A stretch of 64,000 nt of DNA from the NCBI RefSeq assembly GCF_014298075.1, contig NZ_CP060418.1:2542001-2606000 (forward strand), written 5' to 3'. This document shows positions 8,592-17,548 of the stretch, piece by piece; within the stretch, counting starts at the first letter, position 1; each line of letters opens with the position of its first letter. Origin of the DNA: Enterobacter sp. JUb54. Its GTDB lineage: Bacteria; Pseudomonadota; Gammaproteobacteria; Enterobacterales; Enterobacteriaceae. Position numbers and translations under genes: made by a program. The notes under the pieces were generated by a model. The model made no database searches. It was not told the DNA's origin and saw nothing but the letters and a program-made list of their open reading frames with translations.

Positions 8592-9656
8592 TTATTTGTT
8601 TTTTGCTTCCAGCGTGGCGAACCACGGGGCGATAAAGTCTTCGGTCTGACCCCAGCCCGGAATAATTTTGCCCAGCGAGGCCACGTTAACCGCCCCTGGC
8701 TGCGCCGCCAGCAGCGCCTGCGGAATCGCCGCCGCTTTGAAGTCATAGGTCGCAGGGGTCGGCTCGCCGGCAATTTTGTTGGCGATAAGCCGCACGTTTG
8801 TGGCCCCGATAAGCTTCGGATCCACCGCGACGCTGACCTTCCATGGGCTGCCGGCTTCACGCATCAGCTGCAAGTCCTGATTCGAGATGTCGATGCTGTA
8901 GAGTTTGATTTCGGTGCGGCCGTTCTCTTTCAGCGCCTTATAGGCCCCCTGGCTAAACGCATCCCAGGTGCCCCAGATCGCATCGATTTTGCCTTTCGGG
9001 TACTTGGCTAAAATGGCGCCGACTTTATTGGCGGTATCGCCCTGCACGTCGGAAGAGACCGCGCCGATCGACTCCAGCTCTTTAATTCCCGGGTTTTGCT
9101 TGAGCAAAGTCTGGTAAGCAGCCTGGCGGCGCTCCATCGGCGGGAAACCGGCCACCCACAGTTTGATAATGTTGGCTTTGCCGTTGAAATCCTTCACCAG
9201 CTGGCCGAAGGAGAGATCGGTCAGCGAAGCATCATCCTGCTGGGTGACGGTCACACCCGGGATCTCACCGCTGACGGCGGTGTCGAAAACCGCCACTTTG
9301 ATACCGGCATCCACCGCCTTTTTCACCAGCGCGGTAGAGTACGGATCGCGCCCCTGAGAGAGAATAATGCCGTCGTATTTCTGGCTAATCGCCTGATTCA
9401 CGAAGTCCTGGAATTTGGCGTCATCGCCGTTGCTGAGGAAGGTGCTCATTTTAAAACCGAGCTTTTTGCCCTCCTGAATCGCCCCGGAGACAAACTGAGT
9501 GGTGTTATCGTCGGAGCCAAGATTGCGAATGACCGCGATACGAATCGGCCCTTCATGCCCGGCAATGGCCGCCGGGACCGGCGTCGGGGTTTCAGCAAAG
9601 GCCGCCGCAGAGTTGAACAACCCCAATGCGATGAGTGAATACGTTATCTTTTTCAT
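8592..9656 (-). CDS. Periplasmic substrate-binding protein of CUT2-type ABC importer
   Basis: This 354-residue protein begins with a signal peptide (MKKITYSLIALGLFNSAAAFA, cleavage probably after AFA). A periplasmic-binding-protein fold of the ribose/TorT type follows, with segments such as IRIAVIRNLGSDDNTTQFVSG and YDGIILSQGRDPYSTALVKKAVDAGIKVAVFDT. It should bind the ligand in the periplasm and deliver it to the membrane permease encoded next. It lies 19 bp after the permease gene and just before the LVIVD gene. The ligand is unknown. The adjacent mtn genes and MetJ-like boxes upstream of the operon make methylthioribose a candidate, with ordinary pentoses as the alternative. Confidence 0.88.
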   Translation of the reverse strand: MKKITYSLIALGLFNSAAAFAETPTPVPAAIAGHEGPIRIAVIRNLGSDDNTTQFVSGAIQEGKKLGFKMSTFLSNGDDAKFQDFVNQAISQKYDGIILSQGRDPYSTALVKKAVDAGIKVAVFDTAVSGEIPGVTVTQQDDASLTDLSFGQLVKDFNGKANIIKLWVAGFPPMERRQAAYQTLLKQNPGIKELESIGAVSSDVQGDTANKVGAILAKYPKGKIDAIWGTWDAFSQGAYKALKENGRTEIKLYSIDISNQDLQLMREAGSPWKVSVAVDPKLIGATNVRLIANKIAGEPTPATYDFKAAAIPQALLAAQPGAVNVASLGKIIPGWGQTEDFIAPWFATLEAKNK

Positions 9657-9675
9657 GGTGTTTACCCTGTCATTT

Positions 9676-10674
9676 TTATGTGCGGCGCTGAAAGTAGGTC
9701 AGTGCTAGCGCGCCAGCCAGCACCAGCCCTTTAATAATGTCCATCGCGTAGTACGGCACCGACAGCATCACCAGGCCGTTGGAGAGGACGCCAAGAATCA
9801 CCGCCCCCACCAGCGTACCCAGCGCGTTCGGTTTGCCGGAGCCCGCCAGCGAAAAGCCGATCCACGCCGCCGCCACCGCATCCATCAGGTAACCGCCGCC
9901 GGCGTTCACCTGAGAAGATCCGATACGCGATGCCAGTAAAATGCCGCCCAGTCCCGCCAGCAACGAGGCGATCACGTAGGCCGCCACTTTGTAGCGGGTA
10001 ATGCGCAGGCCGGAGAGACGCGCGGCCTCAGGATTGCCGCCAATAGCGTACATCCTGCGCCCGTGGGTGGTGAAAGAGAGCGCCAGTTGGGCAATCACGG
10101 TCACCACCAGCATGACAATGACAATCGTCGGAACCTGCCCCAGCGCGCCAAAGGCCGCCGGAATGGTCCCTTCCGCCATATCGCCGCTCGGCAACACCAT
10201 GTTCTCGGTGATCGAGCCGCCGTAGCTGTAGGTCATCGCCACGCCCTGGATAACAAACAGGCTGGCAAGGGTGGCGAGCATGTCGGGAATGCGCAGAATG
10301 ACGATTAAAAAGGCGTTAAACAGCCCCACCAACGTACAGAGCGCGAGGGTGACCACAATCGCTTCCGTGGTGCCGAAGCCGTGCCAGACAAACAGCGAAA
10401 TCACCAACGCGTTGGCCAGAGAGGCGGTCGACCCCACCGACAGGTCAAAACCGCCGATGGTCAGCGAAATGGACACGCCGATCGCAATCACCGTCACGAT
10501 GGCGATGGAGCGCAAAATGTTAATGATGTTGAACGGGTCGAGGAAGTTGTCCGACGCGAGGCCAAACACCGCAATCAGCAGCACCACGGTCAGCAACATG
10601 CCCCACTTATAAAGAAAATCAAAAAACCGCTGACGGCCCGATACCGTCGCGTTCACTGCCAGGGCCTTACTCAC
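9676..10674 (-). CDS. Permease of CUT2-type ABC importer (RbsC-like)
   Basis: This 332-residue inner-membrane protein has the hydrophobic profile of RbsC-type permeases (about 8-10 transmembrane segments). The family motif SVGSTASLANALV follows GGFDL in the first third, and GGGYLMDAVAAAWIGFSLAGSGKPNALGTLVGA lies in the C-terminal half. It should form the homodimeric channel for the neighbouring binding protein and ATPase. The start overlaps the end of the ATPase gene by four bases (ATGA), so translation is coupled. Family and operon assignments are firm; the cargo is not known. Confidence 0.9.
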   Translation of the reverse strand: MSKALAVNATVSGRQRFFDFLYKWGMLLTVVLLIAVFGLASDNFLDPFNIINILRSIAIVTVIAIGVSISLTIGGFDLSVGSTASLANALVISLFVWHGFGTTEAIVVTLALCTLVGLFNAFLIVILRIPDMLATLASLFVIQGVAMTYSYGGSITENMVLPSGDMAEGTIPAAFGALGQVPTIVIVMLVVTVIAQLALSFTTHGRRMYAIGGNPEAARLSGLRITRYKVAAYVIASLLAGLGGILLASRIGSSQVNAGGGYLMDAVAAAWIGFSLAGSGKPNALGTLVGAVILGVLSNGLVMLSVPYYAMDIIKGLVLAGALALTYFQRRT

Positions 10675-12167
10675 GCTGCTGCTCCTCCGGTGGAGTAATA
10701 AAGAAGTGTCTCTTCCCGGGCTTCAGCGCCCGGTATTTCTGCCACGATGCGCCCGTCCCACAACACGCAAATACGGTCGCACAACCCCACCAGCTCTGAG
10801 AATTCACCCGAGGCGTAGATCACCCCTTTTCCCTCTCGTGCCAGCCCGTCGATCAGGGTGAACAGGTCGGTTTTTGCTTTCACATCGACGCCTTTGGTCG
10901 GCTCGTCGAAGATCAGGACGTTGGCGCTGCCGCGCAGCCATTTGCCGATCGCCACCTTCTGCTGATTCCCGCCGGAGAGGCGGCGCAGGGTCTGGGCCGG
11001 GCCGGTGGTGCGAATACCCACGCGGGCGATCACCTCCTCCGCCCAGCGCCACGCCTGGCGATGCCCGAACAGGCTCCAGCGCGAAAAGCTGCGATCGGCG
11101 CTGACCGCGAGGTTCATGCCGATCGGTTCATCGATAAAAATGCCCTCTTTGCGCCGCTCTTCCGGCACCAGCGCCAGCCCGCGCATCACCGAATCCGCCG
11201 GGTCACGCGGCCGCCATGGCTGGCTGTTCAGCTCGCCGTGGTTCAAACGACTTTTACTGGCGCCAAACAGCGCTTTGCACAGTTCGGTTTTCCCGGCCCC
11301 GGCTAAGCCCGCGATGCCAAGGATTTCGCCCTTGCGCAGACGCAGTGAAATATCCTGCAGCAACCCCTCGTCGTGCAGCCCCTCGACCTGCAGCAGAATC
11401 TCTTCGCTGTGGGGCGGGCGCGGCGGCGGGAAAATATCCTGCAGTTCGTGGCCGAGCATCTTCTCGACGATCTGCTCCCCGCTGAGATCCGCCATCGGGC
11501 CGCTTTCAATCAGCTTGCCGTCGCGCAGGACCGTCAGGGTGTCGCAGATCGCTTTCAGTTCGTGAATGCGATGGGAGATAAACACCACGCCAATCCCCTG
11601 CTGTTGCAGGCGACGCACCACCGTGAACAAGCGCTCACTTTCATGCTGGTCCAGCGGTGCGGTGGGTTCATCAAGAATCAAAAAGCGGCAATGATGCGAC
11701 AGCGCGCGGGCCAGCAGGATTTGCTGCTTCTCTGCCAGGGTGCAGCTCTCGATAGTGCGGCGCACGTCGAGGCTGATATCCAGCTGAGCCAGCGCTTCAC
11801 GCGCCTGCTCGCGCACCCGACGCCAGCGAAAACGCAACCCCGGCTCCGCCAGACGATCCAGCATGATGTTTTCCGCAATGGTCAGGCCCGGCACCAGCGC
11901 CACATCCACCTCTTGCTGCACCAGGTGAATGCCCAGCAGCTTCGCATCCCGTGGGGAGCGAATGCTCACCGGCTGGTTATTGATAACAATCTCACCCTCA
12001 TAATGGGCGTGCGTACCGCACAGCACCGCCATCAGCGTCGATTTCCCCGCGCCGTTGGCGCCGGTCAAGGCATGCACCGACCCGCCCCGCAGAGTGAAGG
12101 CGACCTGACTGAGCGCCCTGAAGCCGGAAAAGGCCAGGTTAATGCTGTTCATCTCCAGACGATTCAC
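10671..12167 (-). CDS. Duplicated ATPase of CUT2-type ABC importer (RbsA-like)
   Basis: This protein of about 498 residues has two fused ABC domains, as in RbsA and MglA. The first Walker A is GANGAGKST at about residues 36-44. The first signature is degenerate (CTLAEKQQILLARAL) and is followed by LILDEPTAPLD. The second domain has the family's non-canonical loop GLAGAGKTEL, the signature LSGGNQQKVAIGKWL and LIFDEPTKGVD. I prefer the GTG at 12167 because GGGGGA lies a few bases upstream. A TTG at 12182 and an ATG at 12152 are alternatives. It is the first gene of the leftward operon ATPase-permease-binding protein-LVIVD protein. MetJ-like boxes lie about 110-130 bp upstream. Confidence 0.9.
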   Translation of the reverse strand: MNRLEMNSINLAFSGFRALSQVAFTLRGGSVHALTGANGAGKSTLMAVLCGTHAHYEGEIVINNQPVSIRSPRDAKLLGIHLVQQEVDVALVPGLTIAENIMLDRLAEPGLRFRWRRVREQAREALAQLDISLDVRRTIESCTLAEKQQILLARALSHHCRFLILDEPTAPLDQHESERLFTVVRRLQQQGIGVVFISHRIHELKAICDTLTVLRDGKLIESGPMADLSGEQIVEKMLGHELQDIFPPPRPPHSEEILLQVEGLHDEGLLQDISLRLRKGEILGIAGLAGAGKTELCKALFGASKSRLNHGELNSQPWRPRDPADSVMRGLALVPEERRKEGIFIDEPIGMNLAVSADRSFSRWSLFGHRQAWRWAEEVIARVGIRTTGPAQTLRRLSGGNQQKVAIGKWLRGSANVLIFDEPTKGVDVKAKTDLFTLIDGLAREGKGVIYASGEFSELVGLCDRICVLWDGRIVAEIPGAEAREETLLYYSTGGAAA

Positions 12168-12275
12168 TGCCGTCCCCCGCAACCTTTGTCATTAATGTTC
12201 TGATTTAACGAATTTTTCACAGCTGCCCTTGACTGACAACTGCGTAAAAGGCATAAGATAAAACGAAATAATATT

Positions 12276-12299
12276 AGCCATCCGGATGTCCAGACATAA
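12276..12299. promoter_or_regulatory. Candidate MetJ boxes between the ABC operon and hcxA
   Basis: Contiguous 8-mers AGCCATCC (12276-12283), GGATGTCC (12284-12291) and AGACATAA (12292-12299) each match AGACGTCT at 5 of 8 positions. They resemble the degenerate boxes upstream of E. coli metK as I recall them. The site is in the divergent region between the ABC operon (start 12167) and hcxA (start 12335). It is weaker than the two mtn operators and needs a scoring matrix. Confidence 0.45.
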
Positions 12300-12334
12300 C
12301 ATCAGGTTAGCAAAACGAAATAAGGACAGCGTTC

Positions 12335-13432
12335 ATGAGCAACAGCGATATCCGTGTGGTACCCGGCCCGGCCAACTATTTCTCCCATCCCGGTAGCCTC
12401 GCCCGGCTGCACGATTTTTTCAGCGACGAGCAGCTCTCCCGGGCAATCTGGATCTACGGTGAACGCGCCATCGCCGGTGCGGAATCCTTCCTGCCGGCGG
12501 CATTTCACGCCGAAGGGGCCAAAAAGGTGCTGTTTAAAGGGCACTGCAGCGAAAGCGACGTCGCGCGTCTGGTCGATGAGGCCGGCAACGATCGTCGCGT
12601 GGTGATTGGCATCGGCGGCGGCGCGCTGCTCGATACCGTCAAAGCGCTGGCCCGACGCCTGGGCCTGCCGGTGGTGGCCATCCCGACCATCGCCGCCACC
12701 TGCGCCGCCTGGACCCCGCTGTCGGTGTGGTACAACGATGCCGGCCAGGCGCTGCAGTTTGAAATCTTCGACGATGCCAACTTCCTGGTACTGGTGGAGC
12801 CGGAGATTATCCTCAATGCCCCGGCGGAATATCTGCTGGCAGGCATCGGCGATACCCTGGCGAAATGGTACGAAGCGGTGGTCCTCGCACCGAAACCAGA
12901 CACCCTACCGCTGACCGTGCGCCTTGGGATTAACGCTGCGCTGGCGATCCGCGACGTGCTGCTGGAAAACAGCGAAACCGCCCTGGCGGACCAGCAGCGC
13001 GGCGAACTGTCGCAGGCGTTTCGCGATGTGACCGATGCCATCATTGCCGGAGGCGGAATGGTCGGCGGTTTAGGCGAGCGCTATACCCGCGTTGCCGCCG
13101 CGCACGCGGTACATAACGGCCTGACGGTACTGCCGCAGACCGAGAAGTTCCTCCATGGCACCAAAGTCGCCTACGGCATTCTGGTGCAGAGCGCCCTGCT
13201 GGATCAGGACGAGGTTCTGGCTCAGTTGGTGAATGCTTACCGTCGCTTCAACCTGCCCACCACCCTGGCGGAGCTGGACGTGGATATCCACAACCGGGAT
13301 GAGCTGGACAAGGTGATTGCGCATACCCTGCGCCCGGTGGAGTCAATTCACTTCCTGCCGGTGGCGCTCAGTGCACAGCGGCTGGCGGCGGCCTTTGAGA
13401 AAGTGGAAAACCTCCGCAGACAGGTACATTGA
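12335..13432 (+). CDS. hcxA: Hydroxycarboxylate dehydrogenase A (YbdH/HcxA, iron-ADH/glycerol dehydrogenase fold)
   Basis: This 365-residue protein is of the glycerol-dehydrogenase-like family. The dinucleotide-binding segment is VVIGIGGGALLDTVKALA (about residues 91-108), and metal-ligand histidines are plausible in AAAHAVHNGL and FLHGTKVAYG. The length agrees with E. coli YbdH (362). That protein was renamed HcxA for NAD(P)H-dependent reduction of 2-oxoacids such as oxaloacetate and 2-oxoglutarate. The AAGGA at 12322-12326 suits the ATG at 12335. In E. coli K-12 it lies directly beside ybdL; here about 9 kb of mtn and ABC transporter genes separate the two. Activity on the 2-keto acid of methionine salvage has not been shown but would fit the context. 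Confidence 0.9.
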   Translation: MSNSDIRVVPGPANYFSHPGSLARLHDFFSDEQLSRAIWIYGERAIAGAESFLPAAFHAEGAKKVLFKGHCSESDVARLVDEAGNDRRVVIGIGGGALLDTVKALARRLGLPVVAIPTIAATCAAWTPLSVWYNDAGQALQFEIFDDANFLVLVEPEIILNAPAEYLLAGIGDTLAKWYEAVVLAPKPDTLPLTVRLGINAALAIRDVLLENSETALADQQRGELSQAFRDVTDAIIAGGGMVGGLGERYTRVAAAHAVHNGLTVLPQTEKFLHGTKVAYGILVQSALLDQDEVLAQLVNAYRRFNLPTTLAELDVDIHNRDELDKVIAHTLRPVESIHFLPVALSAQRLAAAFEKVENLRRQVH

Positions 13433-13492
13433 CGCCGCGCGAACTCGCTCTATACCTAATGATGGTTCTCCCACTCATTGTACGAGGTCATC

Positions 13493-14236
13493 ATGCAGAT
13501 CGATTTAACGGGTAAAAAGGCGTTGGTCACCGGAGCCAGTCGCGGCATCGGTCGTGCGATTGCGTTATCACTGGCGCAGGCGGGTGCCGATGTGGTGATT
13601 ACTTATGAAAAGTCCGCCGGGAAAGCGCAGGAAGTGGCCGACGAGATCGTCGCCCTTGGCCGCCAGGGCGCGGCGATTCAGGCCGACAGCGCCAACGCTC
13701 AGGCGATTCAGCAGGCCGTCGCCCAGACGGTTGCCACCCTTGGCGGGCTGGATATTCTGGTGAACAACGCCGGGATCGCCCGCGGCGGCCCGCTGGAGTC
13801 GCTGTCTCTGGAAGATATCGATGCGCTGATCAACGTCAATATCCGTGGCGTCGTCGTCGCGACTCAGGCGGCACTGCCGCATCTGCCCGACGGCGGGCGG
13901 ATTATTAACATTGGCAGCTGTCTCGCTAACCGCGTGGCCTCACCGGGAATTGCGGTCTACGCCATGACCAAGTCCGCCCTCAATTCGCTGACCCGCGGCC
14001 TCGCCCGTGACCTCGGCCCGCGCGGCATTACCGTTAACCTCGTACATCCAGGCCCAACCGACAGCGATATGAATCCCGCCCACGGTGAACAGGCTGAGTC
14101 ACAGCGTCAGATGATTGCGTTAGGGAAGTATGGACAGGCGGACGATGTCGCCGCCGCGGTGACATTTCTGGCCAGCCCGGCCGCCGGGCAAATTTCCGGC
14201 ACCGGTCTGGATGTCGATGGGGGACTTAATGCCTGA
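13493..14236 (+). CDS. Short-chain dehydrogenase/reductase (FabG-like)
   Basis: This 247-residue classical SDR has the cofactor motif TGASRGIG at about residues 15-22, NNAG in the middle, the catalytic serine in INIGSCLA and the YxxxK motif in YAMTKSALN. The C-terminal ISGTGLDVDGG is typical. The ATG at 13493 has ACGAGG upstream; an earlier in-frame TTG at 13478 would place the Shine-Dalgarno sequence inside the protein. It follows hcxA by 60 bp on the same strand and may be co-transcribed with it. It converges on ybdD, with only 9 bp between their stop codons. The substrate is unknown, and a role in fatty-acid synthesis is unlikely away from the fab cluster. Confidence 0.85.
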   Translation: MQIDLTGKKALVTGASRGIGRAIALSLAQAGADVVITYEKSAGKAQEVADEIVALGRQGAAIQADSANAQAIQQAVAQTVATLGGLDILVNNAGIARGGPLESLSLEDIDALINVNIRGVVVATQAALPHLPDGGRIINIGSCLANRVASPGIAVYAMTKSALNSLTRGLARDLGPRGITVNLVHPGPTDSDMNPAHGEQAESQRQMIALGKYGQADDVAAAVTFLASPAAGQISGTGLDVDGGLNA

Positions 14237-14245
14237 GAGGGTGGC

Positions 14246-14443
14246 TTAGCAACACTTCGCCCCCCCTTTGCCGCCGTATCGGGCATCCTGGCGCTCGCGG
14301 AAAAACTCTTCATAGGTCATCGGCGTCTGCTCAGGATGGGTCTGGCGAATATGCTCGACATAATTATCGTAATCGGGCACGCCAATCATCATTTTCGCCG
14401 CCTGGCCCAGGTACTTCCCGGCTTTTGAAAGCGTATCAAACAT
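14246..14443 (-). CDS. ybdD: Small conserved protein YbdD (CstA partner)
   Basis: This 65-residue protein begins [19 protein letters not shown] and ends in GGKGGAKCC, almost the same as E. coli YbdD, with the conserved cysteine pair at the C-terminus. I chose the ATG at 14443; a longer in-frame reading would run through the intercistronic hairpin into cstA. YbdD and its paralogue YjiX are always found downstream of CstA/BtsT-type pyruvate transporters and are thought to assist transport. The gene lies 49 bp after the cstA stop on the same transcript. Confidence 0.93.
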   Translation of the reverse strand: MFDTLSKAGKYLGQAAKMMIGVPDYDNYVEHIRQTHPEQTPMTYEEFFRERQDARYGGKGGAKCC

Positions 14444-14460
14444 AGTGGTCTCTCTTAACG

Positions 14461-14486
14461 GCCCCTTTCCGCGAACGGAAAGGGGC
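14461..14486 (-). promoter_or_regulatory. Perfect intercistronic hairpin between cstA and ybdD
   Basis: GCCCCTTTCCG (14461-14471) and CGGAAAGGGGC (14476-14486) form a perfect 11-bp stem around a 4-nt loop, TTCG on the transcript strand. It sits between the cstA stop and the ybdD ribosome-binding site and has no T-run after it. It more likely adjusts mRNA stability or the cstA:ybdD ratio than terminates fully. Confidence 0.65.
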
Positions 14487-14492
14487 AACATC

Positions 14493-16598
14493 TTAATGTG
14501 CGCTCTTGGTCTGAGTGCCCAGCGTTTGCGCATCGGCAGGCAATGGCTCGTACGGCGTCTCTTTCGCCGTCGGTTTGTTCTCTTTCAACGCCGCCAGCGC
14601 GGTTTTGATCGAGAACAGTGCCAGCACCACCACAACCACCATAAAGAAGATGGTGAGGCCGGCGTCCAGACGGTTGTTAAACACCAGCTGTGCCAGCTGC
14701 GATTCGGTGTACTGCGGCGGAATATTGCCGCTGTCGATCATCGCCTGGAACTTATTGGCAATCGCCAGGAAGCCCACTTTGGTGTCGGTGCTAAACGACT
14801 TCTGCCAGCCGGCGGTCAGGGTACAAATCAACAGCCAGCTCGTCGGCAGGAGTGCCACCCACGCATAGCGCTCGCGCTTCATCTTAAACAGTACCACTGC
14901 GCACAGCATCAACGCCATCCCCGCCAGCATCTGGTTGGCGATACCAAACAGCGGCCACAGGGTGTTAATGCCGCCTAACGGGTCAACCACCCCTTGATGC
15001 AGGAAGTAGCCCCAGGCCAGCACGCACAGCCCGGTCGCCAGCAGGTTCGCCGGCAGCGAGTTGGTTTTCTTCAGCCCCGGACTTATGACACCCAGCAAGT
15101 CCTGCAGCATAAAGCGCGCCGCACGCGTACCGGCGTCAACCGCGGTCAGGATAAACAGCGCTTCGAACAGAATCGCGAAGTGATACCAGAAGGCGACATC
15201 CATCAACCCGCCCAACGAGCCGTGCAGGATGTAGGCCATCCCCACCGCCAGCGTCGGTGCGCCACCGGCGCGCGAGATAATCGACTGCTCACCCACATCG
15301 CTGGCTATCTGGCGTAGCGTATCCGGGGTGATGCTAAAGCCCCAGCTGCTGACCACCTGCGCAGCAGACGCCACCACATCGGTAGTGCCCGCCGGTGCCA
15401 GCACCGCCATCGGGCTGTTCATGGCGAAGTAAACGCCCGGGTCGATAATACAGGCAGCCACCAGTGCCATGATGGCGACGAAGGATTCCATCAGCATACC
15501 GCCGTAGCCGATGAAGCAGGCCTGGCCTTCGTTGGCCAGCATTTTCGGCGTGGTGCCGGAGGAGATCAGGGCGTGGAAGCCGGATACCGCGCCGCAGGCG
15601 ATGGTAATAAACAGGAACGGGAACATGCTGCCGGACCACACCGGGCCGGTACCATCAATAAATTTGGTAAGGGCAGGCATAGTCAGGGTCGGGCGCATGA
15701 TCAGAATCCCGATCGCCAGCCCGACAATGGTGCCGATTTTCAGGAAGGTAGAGAGGTAATCGCGCGGAGCCAGCAGCAGCCACACCGGAAGCACGGCGGC
15801 AATAAAGCCGTAGCCCACCAGAATCCAGGTCAGCTGGACGCCGGTGTAATCAAACCACGGTGCCCAGGTCGGGCTTTCCGCAACCCATCCGCCGGAGACA
15901 ATCGCGAACACCAGCATCACCAGGCCAATCACCGACACTTCACCAATGCGTCCCGGACGCAGGTAGCGAATGTAGACCCCCATAAAAATCGCCAGCGGGA
16001 TGGTGAAGGCGACGGTATAGGTGCCCCACGGGCTGTGAGTCAGCGCTTTAACGACGATCATCGCCAGTACCGCGAGGATAATCACCATGATCATAAAGCA
16101 GGCCACCAGCGCCAGTACCCCGGCGGTCGGTCCCATCTCCTCTTTCACCAGCTCCCCAAGGGAACGGCCGTCACGGCGGGTGGAGACAAACAGTACCATA
16201 AAGTCCTGTACTGCACCGGCCAGCACTACCCCGGCGAGGATCCAGATCATCCCCGGCAGGTAGCCCATCTGCGCCGCCAGCACCGGTCCCACCAGCGGCC
16301 CGGCCCCGGCAATCGCCGCAAAATGGTGACCGAACAGCACTTTCTTATCGGTCGGGACATAGTCGAGACCGTCGTTATGCCGCACCGCAGGCGTCATGCG
16401 CGTGGGGTCAACCGCCAGCACGTTTTTGGCGATGTAGAGACCATAGAAGCGATAGGCAATCAGATAAATGCAGACAGCCGCGACGACAATCCATAGCGCA
16501 TTGATCTGTTCGCCTCGGTTTAAGGCGATGTAGCCAAGAGCAAAGGCTCCAACAACGGAGAGCAATGCCCAGAAGAAATATTTCCCTGAATTATTCAT
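14493..16598 (-). CDS. cstA: Carbon starvation protein CstA (pyruvate/peptide transporter)
   Basis: This 701-residue inner-membrane protein has the same length as E. coli CstA and about 16-18 hydrophobic segments. It contains the family-typical [26 protein letters not shown] and LLGVISPGL segments. CstA is a carbon-starvation-induced transporter linked to peptide and pyruvate uptake. As in E. coli it follows the ent operon on the same strand, but here a 950-bp intergenic region with a REP tandem array separates it from entH. Transcription from its own promoter is likely, and a possible CRP site lies about 105 bp upstream of the start. ybdD follows. Confidence 0.95.
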   Translation of the reverse strand: MNNSGKYFFWALLSVVGAFALGYIALNRGEQINALWIVVAAVCIYLIAYRFYGLYIAKNVLAVDPTRMTPAVRHNDGLDYVPTDKKVLFGHHFAAIAGAGPLVGPVLAAQMGYLPGMIWILAGVVLAGAVQDFMVLFVSTRRDGRSLGELVKEEMGPTAGVLALVACFMIMVIILAVLAMIVVKALTHSPWGTYTVAFTIPLAIFMGVYIRYLRPGRIGEVSVIGLVMLVFAIVSGGWVAESPTWAPWFDYTGVQLTWILVGYGFIAAVLPVWLLLAPRDYLSTFLKIGTIVGLAIGILIMRPTLTMPALTKFIDGTGPVWSGSMFPFLFITIACGAVSGFHALISSGTTPKMLANEGQACFIGYGGMLMESFVAIMALVAACIIDPGVYFAMNSPMAVLAPAGTTDVVASAAQVVSSWGFSITPDTLRQIASDVGEQSIISRAGGAPTLAVGMAYILHGSLGGLMDVAFWYHFAILFEALFILTAVDAGTRAARFMLQDLLGVISPGLKKTNSLPANLLATGLCVLAWGYFLHQGVVDPLGGINTLWPLFGIANQMLAGMALMLCAVVLFKMKRERYAWVALLPTSWLLICTLTAGWQKSFSTDTKVGFLAIANKFQAMIDSGNIPPQYTESQLAQLVFNNRLDAGLTIFFMVVVVVLALFSIKTALAALKENKPTAKETPYEPLPADAQTLGTQTKSAH

Positions 16599-16700
16599 CG
16601 TAGCGTTCCACCGGTAGAGTAATCAGAATGTTACATTTTGTTTCTAGAACACAACCCGGAGTTTAACAACGTTGAAACCATACAGATGTCGTGCAGAGAC

Positions 16701-16716
16701 AAGGATTTATCTCACA
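16701..16716 (-). promoter_or_regulatory. Candidate CRP site upstream of cstA
   Basis: On the cstA strand, TGTGA (16716-16712) is followed by six bases and TCCTT (16705-16701). The left half is perfect and the right half is poor. E. coli cstA is known to need cAMP-CRP, so a site is expected here, but this one is tentative. Confidence 0.35.
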
Positions 16717-16790
16717 TTGCTAGCGAGATCACTTCTGGCAGGAAAATGAATGTAAACAGGGGAGGATAATCTGCAACTGCATCATGGTTG

Positions 16791-16830
16791 ATTCCCGGAG
16801 GCGGCGCTCGACGCGCCTTGTCCGGGCTAC
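16791..16830. repeat. REP element bordering the 95-bp array
   Basis: A GATTCCCGGAGGCGGCGC...TTGTCCGGGCTAC palindromic unit has the classic REP form and points opposite to the REP cores inside the adjoining array. Together they make a BIME-like border. Confidence 0.75.
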
Positions 16831-17548
16831 CCGCCCTCAGACAGCGGTGACCCCGTAGCCCGGTCAGCGCAGCGCCACCGGGAATCAGCCGCAGAGTATG
16901 TTCATTGGGTGCATGTCCGGGCCACCCGCCCTCAGACAGCGGTGACCCGTAGCCCGGTCAGCACAGCGCCACCGGGGAATCAGCCGCAGAATATGTTCAT
17001 TGGGTGCATGTCCGGGCCACCCTCCCTCAGACAGCGGTGACCCGTAGCCCGGTCAGCGCAGCGCCACCGGGAATCAGCCGCAGAGTATGTTCATTGGGTG
17101 CATGTCCGGGCCACCGTCCCTCAGACAGCTGTGGCCCGTAGCCCGGTCAGCGTAGCGCCACCGGGAGATCAACCGCAGAGTATGTTCATTGAGTGGATGT
17201 CCGGGCCACCCGCCCTCAGACAGCGGTGACCCATAGCCCGGTCAGCGTAGCGCCACCGGGAGATCAACCGCAGAGTATGTTCATTGAGTGGATGTCCGGG
17301 CCACCGTCCCTCAGACAGCGGTGACCCGTAGCCCGGTCAGCGCAGCGCCACCGGGAGATCAACCGCAGAGTATGTTCATTGGGTGGATGTTCGGGCCACC
17401 CTCCCTCAGACAGCGGTGCCCCGTAGCCCGGTCAGCGCAGCGCCACCGGGAGATCAACCGCAGAGTATGTTCATTGGGTGGATGTTCGGGCCACCCTCCC
17501 TCAGACAGCGGTGACCCGTAGCCCGGTCAGCGTAGCGCCACCGGGGAA
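16819..17548. repeat. 95-bp tandem array of REP-containing units (7.7 copies)
   Basis: Units begin at 16819, 16914, 17009, 17103, 17198, 17293, 17388 and 17483 with TGTCCGGGC or TGTTCGGGC. The period is 95 bp (94 once), and the eighth unit is cut at the entH stop codon. Each unit holds GTAGCCCGGTCAGCG followed by CAGCGCCACCGGG (or close variants) and a constant linker with TATGTTCATTG. Units 1-3 carry GAATCAGCC after the core, units 4-7 carry AGATCAACC, and unit 8 carries GAATCAACC. This suggests expansion from at least two founder units. The array fills most of the 950-bp gap between entH and cstA, and nothing in it appears to encode protein. Confidence 0.95.
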
